From contig NZ_JAAFKG010000014.1 in NCBI RefSeq assembly GCF_013299185.1, positions 57,244 through 121,243 on the forward strand: a DNA stretch of 64,000 bases. Direction: 5' to 3'. Position 1 is the first letter of the stretch, and each line of letters opens with the position of its first letter. Positions 41,130 to 49,696 of the stretch are shown piece after piece. Source of the stretch: Microcoleus sp. bin48.metabat.b7b8b9.023 (GTDB lineage Bacteria > Cyanobacteriota > Cyanobacteriia > Cyanobacteriales > Microcoleaceae). The position numbers and the translations under genes were made by a program. A model generated the notes under the pieces. That model worked only from the letters and a program-made list of their open reading frames with translations, did not search any database and had not been told where the DNA came from.

Positions 41130-41489
41130 CTATTCTTCAAAGGTTAAATGCTGGATTAATTTATCGCTAGTTAAATCTTCTAAAAAGTAACGATAAGCAT
41201 CTGCTGACTGAAATTGCGATCGCACTCGATCTATTTTAGGCAAACTACCCTGGCGCAAATCAATATATAGCCTTTCTCAAAAAGATGAAGTATGGCTGAC
41301 AGCTTACATAACCGCTGAAATCAAGAGGGCTCTCTTCCCAACAACGTCCGCGAATCTTTGTGAAAACCGCTATATTCTTGATAGCTAGAAAACTCCCAAT
41401 CCTCGGCTTTTTTAACTATATTAGCACAAACTGGATTTAAGTGAATATAACGAGTTAGGTGTAATAAATACTCTTCTGTATCTACATGA
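41130..41489 (-). pseudogene. C-terminal half of RAYT / Y1 transposase, interrupted by MITE A
   Basis: Reverse translation: VDTEEYLLHLTRYIHLNPVCANIVKKAEDWEFSSYQEY [MITE] IDLRQGSLPKIDRVRSQFQSADAYRYFLEDLTSDKLIQHLTFEE*. Confidence 0.85.
41266..41374. mobile_element. MITE family A copy inserted in RAYT
   Basis: TATAGCCTTTCTCAAAAAGATGAAG...GTGAAAACCGCTATA; excision at TA restores SYQEYIDLRQG. Confidence 0.85.
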
Positions 41490-41714
41490 AACATGAAACA
41501 TGAACAATATCTGTTTGTCTATCAATATTCACCGCGCCACTCCTCTCGCCCCTACGCAGAATCATCGCATCAGAGCAAGAAGTCTGTTAATGCCATTCAA
41601 AAGTAACGAAAAATACAAAGGGACAAAATCCTACTCGCTGCCATTTGTAACTTTTAGGCTGTCTGGCAGTTGTGGCATTTCCTCATACTACCAGACAGGA
41701 TAGAATGCTCGTTA

Positions 41715-41927
41715 TTAGTGAGCGATGTAGGTAGGCAGAAAGTGAAGTATGTCGCGCAGAACGCTATATCCAGCCATGTCCCAAAGCAAATAAGCTAAGA
41801 AACCGATCATCGCTAAGCGACCGTTCCAAAGTTCTGCTTGTGGGTTTAAGCCAAACAAAAAGGCGTTCCGATCTTTGCCGTTGTAGGCATTAGCGGTAGG
41901 AGGTAAGTTAGTAGGACGAGTTTCCAT
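41715..41927 (-). CDS. high light-inducible protein (Hlip, CAB-like)
   Basis: NPQAELWNGRLAMIGFLAYLLWD. Confidence 0.93.
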   Translation of the reverse strand: METRPTNLPPTANAYNGKDRNAFLFGLNPQAELWNGRLAMIGFLAYLLWDMAGYSVLRDILHFLPTYIAH

Positions 41928-42099
41928 GTTTTTACATTCCTTAACAATGTTTCGCCTATCATGGTAGCGACCTAATTTCTAGTTTGCTATCTGTCCATAG
42001 GTGCAAAATACATACAAGTCTAAAGGAGGATTTTGAGACCAAAATGACGTGTTAAATTTTGTTAAAAACCATTTTTTCAGCGATCGCCTGTATCGGTAG

Positions 42100-42650
42100 A
42101 TAGTGACGTACCCGACATTGATGCTATGCATACAGTGCGGGCTTCCCGTTTCATCCGCCGTTGCCTCTACTATCCGAAGATAGTGTTGGTCTTACACCGC
42201 ATCCAGAGGTTTTAGTCAATGCTTGAATCAATCAACACATTGCTACTGACTCTTTCACTATCCCGTGATAGTGACCGGGCAGACTCCCTGCGTCCCAAGG
42301 AGTTTAAGTTCTACTCGCACAACACACCATGGATTTACGGCAATTGCCAACCAGCTAGGCGTATTCCTTCCCCGAACTCTGGTCTTGCTGTGGCAAGCGT
42401 TTGACCGCTACTGTAGCCTGTCTGTTCGAGCAGTCGGGCGGGTCAACGACCATTGACAATATAGCGTGAAAACAATTCTCTGAGGGCATTTCAAGGTTTT
42501 CGACAATCCAGGAGGTTAACTGACTGTTTCCTCCATCTCCTGCGAGTCTGTTGGGCAACGCCCAATTCGTTCAGGGAGCGTCGTCAACAGCCCTGCTCTC
42601 ATCCCGACGCTCATCTTTCAGATAGAGCGCGGGGCTTCCCGTGAGATAGC
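42100..42650 (-). pseudogene. probable IS200/IS605-type tnpB 3' end / RE remnant(s)
   Basis: Minus strand SGCGVRPTLSSDSRGNGG*NGKPALYA* resembles a TnpB C-terminus; two GGGCTTCCCG-type ends (42138-42149, 42631-42641); no long ORF. Confidence 0.42.
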
Positions 42651-42856
42651 TAAAGACAACTGCAAGTTGAGATGGCTGCTGTGAAAAGCTTGCGAAGCCC
42701 GGCTGCGACAAACAACGGCCGTTGTGACTCGACAATACTGAAGCCGCGAGAAGCTACAGGAAAAAAAAGTGAGCCAATTTCAACCGCCAAACAGAACACG
42801 ATCGCCCTTGAGTTAACTAAAATAGGAAATAGACAGAGCGCGAGGGAGAAACAGTT

Positions 42857-44656
42857 ATCGAAACCATCTACGGCAATCTTCAGGGTCTCAAATCCAGCCA
42901 ACTCAAACAACTCGAAAAGCTTTACCACCAGCGACTACCGGGCGATCGCATCACCACGGCAGAATTCGCACAGCGCGTCGCCGCCATCAGCACCGAAATC
43001 GACAAGCCAATCTGCACCTACATCAACCGTCGCGGACAAGTAATTCGCGTCGGCGTCGGTACGCCCCGCCAAACGCAGATTGCGCCCCTAGAATTGCCCC
43101 GCTACGGGGGAGGCCGCCTCAGTGGCATTCGCTGCATCGCCACCCACTTGAAGCCCGAAATCCCTAGCGAAGCAGCCATCACCGCCATGGCAATTCAGCG
43201 CCTCGACGCCCTGGTTTGGCTGACTCTGAGCGGCGGAGGATTTCAGCGCCGCGGCGGCGGTGCGACCGGTTACATCCAAGACACTTATCTGGTTCACCTC
43301 ATACCCCAGGGAGACCGACCAAATTTTGAGTTCTCTGTGTTGAGCGCTAAGTTAGAACCAGCTTCAAGTAAAAGTGAGGAAATAGAAGAGCCTTTAATTC
43401 AAAACTCACCCATCAAAACTCAAAACTTTCCCTGGAAAATATCAGAACCACTGAGTTTGGACGACCTCGCAGACCAAGACTTTCTGGAGTTGGTGGAAGG
43501 ACTCGAAGCAGATTTTCAAGCAGAATTTGTCGCCAAACAAGTAGATGCAGACCAAGACAAAGTGCTACTGGTTGGTGTGATGACTCAGCACATGACTCTG
43601 CTGGATTTTGAGGACGGACTCGCAGAAATCACGCGGCTGGTGGAAAGCGCCGGAGGTCAGGTATTGCAAACAGTGCGTCAAAAGCGATCGAACCCCCACC
43701 CGCAGACAGTCGTCGGCGAAGGCAAAATTCAAGAAATTTCCCTCACCGCTCAAACGATTAGCGCTAACCTCGTGGTATTCGATCGCGACTTGTCCCCCGC
43801 ACAAATACGCAACTTGGAAATTCAGATTGGTATTCGTGTCGTCGATCGCACCGAGGTAATTCTCGATATCTTCGCCCAAAGAGCGCGATCGAGCGAAGGT
43901 AAATTGCAAGTAGAACTCGCTCAACTACAGTACAACCTGCCCCGCCTCACAGGTCGCGGTCAAGCACTGTCGAGACAGGGCGGCGGCATCGGTACCAGAG
44001 GCCCGGGGGAAACTAAACTCGAAACCGAACGGCGGACGATCGCCAAACGCATTTCTCGATTGCAGCAAGAAGTCAATCAACTCCTAGCCCACCGCTTCCG
44101 GCTGCGGCAGAACCGCCACCACCATGACGTACCCTCAGTGGCGATCGTCGGCTATACCAATGCAGGCAAATCGACTCTGCTCAACCTGCTCACAAATTCC
44201 GAGGTATACGCAGCCGACCAATTATTTGCTACCCTCGACCCCACCACCCGAAAACTGACGATTCCTGGTGCGCTCACCGGCGAACCGCTGTCGCTCGTCC
44301 TCACAGATACAGTGGGATTTATTCGCGAATTGCCCCTCTCATTGATCGACGCTTTTCGGGCTACCCTCGAAGAAGTTACAGATGCCGATGCTTTGCTGCA
44401 CCTTGTCGATCTTTCGCATCCCGCGTGGCAGAGCCAAATTCGCTCCGTCATGAATATTTTGACAGATATGCCCGTAACTCCCGGGCCTGCCCTTGTAGTA
44501 TTTAACAAAATCGATGCCGTAGATGGAGATACTCTTGCTCTCGCCCGAGAAGAGTTTCCTCAAGCCGTATTTATTTCGGCGGCCAAAGGTCTAGGCATGG
44601 AAAGCCTCCGCGATCGACTAGCCCAGCTCATTCAATACGCCCTCTACCCTCGGTAA
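42857..44656 (+). CDS. hflX: GTPase HflX, N-terminus extended to a non-canonical AUC codon
   Basis: GYTNAGKSTLLNLL, DTVGFIRELPLSLIDAF; frame open upstream with IETIYGNLQGLKSSQLKQLEKLYHQRLPGDR; GAGGGAG at 42842-42848. Confidence 0.82.
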   Translation: METIYGNLQGLKSSQLKQLEKLYHQRLPGDRITTAEFAQRVAAISTEIDKPICTYINRRGQVIRVGVGTPRQTQIAPLELPRYGGGRLSGIRCIATHLKPEIPSEAAITAMAIQRLDALVWLTLSGGGFQRRGGGATGYIQDTYLVHLIPQGDRPNFEFSVLSAKLEPASSKSEEIEEPLIQNSPIKTQNFPWKISEPLSLDDLADQDFLELVEGLEADFQAEFVAKQVDADQDKVLLVGVMTQHMTLLDFEDGLAEITRLVESAGGQVLQTVRQKRSNPHPQTVVGEGKIQEISLTAQTISANLVVFDRDLSPAQIRNLEIQIGIRVVDRTEVILDIFAQRARSSEGKLQVELAQLQYNLPRLTGRGQALSRQGGGIGTRGPGETKLETERRTIAKRISRLQQEVNQLLAHRFRLRQNRHHHDVPSVAIVGYTNAGKSTLLNLLTNSEVYAADQLFATLDPTTRKLTIPGALTGEPLSLVLTDTVGFIRELPLSLIDAFRATLEEVTDADALLHLVDLSHPAWQSQIRSVMNILTDMPVTPGPALVVFNKIDAVDGDTLALAREEFPQAVFISAAKGLGMESLRDRLAQLIQYALYPR

Positions 44657-45424
44657 ATACTTAAATATTCCTTTTCAGTAGTTGACATTCGGGAATACAC
44701 GTACATATACTGAGGACAGATCTCGTCGAAGCATGAGACTATAAAAGAATAGTCAGATTGTGGATTGCTAATTAGAATACATCAGAGCCACTTTGCGATC
44801 GGTTACATACTTAACTTCAGGAGGCGGCGCTCAAGGTTGATTAACAGTAAGACTTTTTCGGACATTTGCACGGACGATCGCTTACATTTGTCATAGGTCT
44901 TCGTATCATATAGAATGAATTTACCCACTCAGATGTAGGTGAAAAACCTTGGTAGTACGCAACCGCTATATCAATAAGTTGCCTCTACAGTATCAAAGCA
45001 AATAATCAGATTGGCTAATAGCGCTAAGCGATAACCAAGCTGAACGCAAGAATATAAGTGCTTGTAAAAATTTTTACGGGCATAGGTTGATACGCGCAAG
45101 GTTCGAGATCCGATCTCAACTTATGTATTTGTTAGCAAATGTGAGCAAAAAAGTATCGGTAAAAACTCTCTTTTAATAGCTGTAAGGGCTCTTGGCTCAG
45201 AGGTTGCCAGACGGTGCAAACCACCCTAGGCGACTAGGGTCAAATAAAATAAGACGACCAAAGTGTTTGGGCGATCGCCTCAAGCGCTATACTATCTATT
45301 ACAGGCGTCCGGGAGAGAAAACATCAATTTATGGTAAGAACTCTAAAATCTATGCCCGCCGTGCAGCGCTAATCTCTAGCACTACTTCTATTCTCCGATT
45401 TTACCACTGTTTAACTAAATAGTT

Positions 45425-46033
45425 ATGTGTACGCCACTGGCAAAACTAGCAATTGGACTCTCTGCCACAATGGCAACAGGGTTCTACTATCTAGCTGCCG
45501 CCCCTCCGGCTTCAGCAGCAGTCGATGTGTGCGGGCCCGGAAACTATTCAAGTGCCTGCGTCCCTGATAATTCCCTCAGCCCTCAATCACCAACACCCGT
45601 ACCAGTCGAAGTACCGACATCACCAGCACCCGTGCGAGACGCGGTACCGGAAGCGCTGGTAGATCCAGCACCAGCACCGATACCGATCGTACAACCTGTA
45701 GTGCCGGAAGTGCCGGTAGTCCAATCACCAAGCCCCATAATAGTAGAGTCCGCAGTACCGGAACCACCGGTAGCCTCACCACCACCATCAACCCCGATAC
45801 CGATATTACCCACGCCGGTCATACCACCGGTCATACCACCGGTATCACCATCACCATCGCCAGTTCCGCCGATACCGGTGCCATCGCCGAGATTGCCAAA
45901 CTACATAAACCCCCCCGTCATTAGGAGAACAACTATCCCAGAACCGGGTACTGTGGTAGCACTCCTGCTGACAGGCGCAGGAATCATGTGTTCCGCCAGA
46001 AAACGAAACAAGCAGGTCGGTCAGCAACGGTAA
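45425..46033 (+). CDS. Pro-rich secreted protein with PEP-CTERM sorting signal
   Basis: Signal peptide, PxxP repeats, C-terminal IPEPGTVVALLLTGAGIMCSARKRN. Confidence 0.85.
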   Translation: MCTPLAKLAIGLSATMATGFYYLAAAPPASAAVDVCGPGNYSSACVPDNSLSPQSPTPVPVEVPTSPAPVRDAVPEALVDPAPAPIPIVQPVVPEVPVVQSPSPIIVESAVPEPPVASPPPSTPIPILPTPVIPPVIPPVSPSPSPVPPIPVPSPRLPNYINPPVIRRTTIPEPGTVVALLLTGAGIMCSARKRNKQVGQQR

Positions 46034-46336
46034 GCAGGCCCAAGCTGCTGCTTGTTTTCAACATCTCTCCGTTTCTTGAAGCGCGAGTGTTTTTTTGTTT
46101 TTAGGTGAAATCATAAAAAATGTATAGATAATTACTTTACAGCTTGCAGGGTACACTTGGAGCAGAAGGAAGAAGAGTTTAGCGATCGAACGCCGTGAAG
46201 TCAAAAGCAAGAGATCGCATCGGGAAAGTACAATGCGAGAAATTCGTAACCGTCGGGCGCGGCTGCTATATATAAAAATTAAAATAAGATTAGTTAAGAT
46301 TACAATAAAAAAATATTGTTATTGTGTGAGCGTCCG

Positions 46337-46597
46337 ATGACACCTAAAGTAGAAATTTACACGTGGAGAACCTGCCCCTTTTGCATTCGTGCTAAAGCAC
46401 TGCTGAAGCAAAAAGGGGTTGAATTTACAGAGTACGCGATCGACGGAGACGCAGCAGCACGCGATCGCATGACCGATAGAGCCAACGGAGGCCGCACCCT
46501 GCCCCAGATCTTCATTAACGACCAACACGTAGGCGGCTGCGACGATATCCACGCACTCGAGGCTCGAGGACTCCTAGATCCGCTCTTAGCAGAATAA
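46337..46597 (+). CDS. grxC: glutaredoxin 3
   Basis: WRTCPFCIRAKALL, TLPQIFINDQHVGGCDDI. Confidence 0.93.
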   Translation: MTPKVEIYTWRTCPFCIRAKALLKQKGVEFTEYAIDGDAAARDRMTDRANGGRTLPQIFINDQHVGGCDDIHALEARGLLDPLLAE

Positions 46598-46664
46598 AGT
46601 ATTTGTCCTTGAATCTTCTATTTTGCCAGATTTTTCTACGACCATTTTTAAATTGTCACTCACC

Positions 46665-47639
46665 ATGAAATTTGCATTCATCATCGATCCGCTCGATCGA
46701 CTAATTCCAGGACATGATACCAGCGTAGCGCTGATGGAGGCAGCTCAAGAATTGGGTCACGAAGTGTGGGCGACTCAAGCCAACGAATTAAGCATCATTG
46801 GCGGCAAAACCTGGGCAATGTTGACTAGAGTAGCCCTCACCCCAGTCAAACAAGTAGAAGGGCGCTGGGAGGCGGCTGAGGCTTGGTATCAGGTGGAACA
46901 GCCTGCATTGGGCCCACTCGAAGCAATGGACGCAGTATTTATGCGTACCGATCCCCCAGTCAACGTTCCCTACCTCTACACGACTTATCTTCTAGACGGC
47001 ATCGATCCCGCTAAAACTTTGGTAGTTAACAGTCCCAAAGGATTGCGAGCAGCTAATGAAAAGATGTATGCTTTGCAATTTGAAGGAGCGATCCCAGAAA
47101 CAATTGTTTCTCAAAACAAGCAGGTAATTCGGCAATTTGTGGAGAAAAAGGGAGCGGCAGTTCTTAAACCATTGGGAGGCAAAGCTGGCGAGGGGATTTT
47201 GTTCTTGGAACCGGGCGATCGCAATCTCAACTCCATGGTTGAAATTAGCACTCAACAAGGCAAAATTCCAGTGATGGTGCAGACTTATCTGCCCGAAGCA
47301 AAAGACGGAGATAAACGCATCATCCTCTTGAACGGCAAGCCCATCGGCGCAGTCAATCGCATTCCCACCGGCAATGAATTTCGAGGCAACATGGCTGTCG
47401 GCGGCCGAGTCGCAAAAACAGAAATTACCGATCGCGAACATCAAATTTGCGCTCAGTTAGCACCCGTGCTGCAACGAGACGGACTGTACTTTGTCGGCAT
47501 TGACATCATTGGTGGTTATCTCACCGAAGTTAATGTTACTAGCCCTACGGGAATCAGAGAAATCGATTTGTTTGATGAGGTGAGTTTGGGCAAACAAGTA
47601 ATTGAATGGGTGGTTAGTCAGTTGACAGTTGACAGTTGA
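46665..47639 (+). CDS. gshB: glutathione synthetase
   Basis: MKFAFIIDPLDRLIPGHDTSVALM, VLKPLGGKAGEGI; C-terminal QLTVDS is heptamer-encoded. Confidence 0.94.
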   Translation: MKFAFIIDPLDRLIPGHDTSVALMEAAQELGHEVWATQANELSIIGGKTWAMLTRVALTPVKQVEGRWEAAEAWYQVEQPALGPLEAMDAVFMRTDPPVNVPYLYTTYLLDGIDPAKTLVVNSPKGLRAANEKMYALQFEGAIPETIVSQNKQVIRQFVEKKGAAVLKPLGGKAGEGILFLEPGDRNLNSMVEISTQQGKIPVMVQTYLPEAKDGDKRIILLNGKPIGAVNRIPTGNEFRGNMAVGGRVAKTEITDREHQICAQLAPVLQRDGLYFVGIDIIGGYLTEVNVTSPTGIREIDLFDEVSLGKQVIEWVVSQLTVDS

Positions 47640-47666
47640 CAGTTGATAGTTGTCAATTGTCAATTG
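47618..47666. repeat. (CAGTTGA)n heptamer array overlapping gshB 3' end
   Basis: Direct reading. Confidence 0.88.
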
Positions 47667-47707
47667 TTATTTATAAGTAGTAGGGTGCGTCAGCTCTTTC
47701 TCGATAC

Positions 47708-47829
47708 GGGAGCATCTCATTTTTGTAAAAAGCATTTTTTCTTTGAGTGCGAGCGTCCCCGCTCGCGTATTCTACAACTTGCGAGCGGGGACGCTCGCAC
47801 TATAATAAATGCAAAACTGAGATGCTCCC
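47708..47829. mobile_element. MITE family B copy with 9-bp target duplication TCTCGATAC
   Basis: Termini GGGAGCATCTCATTTTTG / CAAAACTGAGATGCTCCC; TCTCGATAC at 47699-47707 and 47830-47838. Confidence 0.88.
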
Positions 47830-48007
47830 TCTCGATACCCGCCTAAAAATCATGCTATGAGCTGACGCACCCTGCAATCTCTAACTATTTTTGCAAGAAG
47901 TCTAATAACGGAGAATTACTCATATGTCAATTATTTTTTTTGTAAAATAACAAAAAAAATCGCCTTTTTTTTAGGGTAAAAAGCTTGACTTTGAGCATTT
48001 GAAAAGG

Positions 48008-48074
48008 TATTATTTAATAATGGGAGTGGTGACCAAATTAAAATTTAAGTCACCACTCCCATTATTAAATAATA
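48008..48074. repeat. perfect 26-bp inverted repeat, 15-nt spacer
   Basis: TATTATTTAATAATGGGAGTGGTGAC and exact reverse complement. Confidence 0.95.
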
Positions 48075-48338
48075 ATATCCCGATAATCCCGAAAAATCAA
48101 TAGGTAATAGTTACTTTTTTAGGACAAATTTTTTAACAAAATCACAAAAAAACTCGGTGCATTTCACAATATTGTCAGAAGTTCATATATTGGCAAGCTT
48201 GTGTGCGAGCAGAAAACATTGCACTCCGAAGCTTTATTATCTTAAAATGATCTGCGTTAATCTGCCTTCAATCTGCGGTTGATATCTCAATCAAAGACTG
48301 AATCCCCAATCCCAATCCCAATCCCCAATAATTAAATC

Positions 48339-49457
48339 ATGTCAAAAATTGGCGTTGCAGTAGTCGGTACAGGTTTCGGTCAAAAAGTGCACCTGCCCGG
48401 ATTCGAGACCCACCACCGGACAGAGGTTGTGGCTGTCTATCACCGAAATTTAGATTCATCTCAGGCGATCGCCACCGCCCACAACATCCCCTACGCTTGC
48501 AACTCGATCGCAGATATAGTAGCGATTCCAGAAGTAGCGGGCGTCAGCATTTCCACGCCGCCATTTTTGCATTTTGAAATGGCAAAAACAGTCCTAGAAG
48601 CAGGCAAACATTTATTATTAGAAAAACCGACAGCCCTGACAGCTAATGAAGCTAGGGAACTTTACCGATTAGCAAACAGCGAATCTCAAACCCAAGCAAT
48701 TGCCACCATGGACTTTGAGTTTAGGTTCATTCCCGCATGGCAAATGCTAGCAGAATTATTAGCAGCAGGATATGTAGGAGAAAAGCGTTTAATTAAAATT
48801 GATTGGTTGGTGCCCGGCCGCGCTGATGCGACTCGCCCTTGGAATTGGTACGCACAAAAAGAGCGAGGCGGCGGAGTTTTGGGCGCGACAGGTTCCCACG
48901 TTTTTGATTATATTAGCTGGCTGTTCGGCCCCGTGCAGAGGCTTTCAGGGCAATTGATTACAGGAATTTCGGCGCGGCCGGATCCGAACGATTCGGGAAA
49001 TTTAAAACCTGTTGATGCCGATGATTCTTGCACGTTGATGTTGGAATTGGCTGGGGGAACGCCTTGTCAAGTTTGTTTGAGTTCGGTTACTTATCAAGGG
49101 CGGGGACATTGGGTCGAAATTTACGGCAGTAAGGGTACTTTGGTGTTGGGGAGCGACAATCAGCAGGATTACGTCCACGGATTTCGCTTGTGGGGTTCCC
49201 AAGCTGGAGAACCTTTAGCTGAAATTAAGATTCCTCAGAGATTGGAGTTTCCTCAAGTTTATCCAGACGGGAGAATTGCACCGTTTATTCGGGTAGTAGA
49301 CAGGTGGGTTGAAGCAATTGATGCGGGGAAATCTTTGATACCGTCTCTCAAAGAAGGAGTTTACTCGCAGTTGTTGATGGATTTGACCCAGGAGTCAAAT
49401 GCTACGGGAACTTGGGTGGATGTACCGAATTTAGAGAAATTTTTGGGCGGTAGATAA
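48339..49457 (+). CDS. Gfo/Idh/MocA family oxidoreductase
   Basis: IGVAVVGTGFGQKVHLPGF, LLLEKPTALTANEAREL. Confidence 0.9.
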   Translation: MSKIGVAVVGTGFGQKVHLPGFETHHRTEVVAVYHRNLDSSQAIATAHNIPYACNSIADIVAIPEVAGVSISTPPFLHFEMAKTVLEAGKHLLLEKPTALTANEARELYRLANSESQTQAIATMDFEFRFIPAWQMLAELLAAGYVGEKRLIKIDWLVPGRADATRPWNWYAQKERGGGVLGATGSHVFDYISWLFGPVQRLSGQLITGISARPDPNDSGNLKPVDADDSCTLMLELAGGTPCQVCLSSVTYQGRGHWVEIYGSKGTLVLGSDNQQDYVHGFRLWGSQAGEPLAEIKIPQRLEFPQVYPDGRIAPFIRVVDRWVEAIDAGKSLIPSLKEGVYSQLLMDLTQESNATGTWVDVPNLEKFLGGR

Positions 49458-49464
49458 GATTAAA

Positions 49465-49595
49465 AATTTACCAGAAAGAATTGGTTTAAAGTCGGAGCCC
49501 TTGTAGGGAGAAATTAAAAGAAGGCTATTCATTACTCCAATTCTCGGACTTCCAGCTAGAGGTAGCCCTCCGAAGTCAACTGTCAACTGTCAACT
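49465..49595. repeat. dispersed repeat with attached (CAACTGT)n
   Basis: Matches 20514-20652. Confidence 0.8.
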
Positions 49596-49696
49596 AAATG
49601 AAAAAGCAATCTCTCGTACTCGATCGCACCCCAAACCCGATAAACTACTAATAGAGAAACTCAATCGATCCCTTTATCCAGATTCGGTAGTTGTGA

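Noticed and set aside
42672-43043. 123-aa + strand ORF
   Set aside because: Different frame from, and overlapping, the well-supported hflX N-terminal extension
45583-45834. Gly-rich minus-strand ORF
   Set aside because: Reverse reading of the Pro-rich PEP-CTERM protein
46992-47444. 150-aa minus-strand ORF
   Set aside because: Antisense shadow ORF inside gshB
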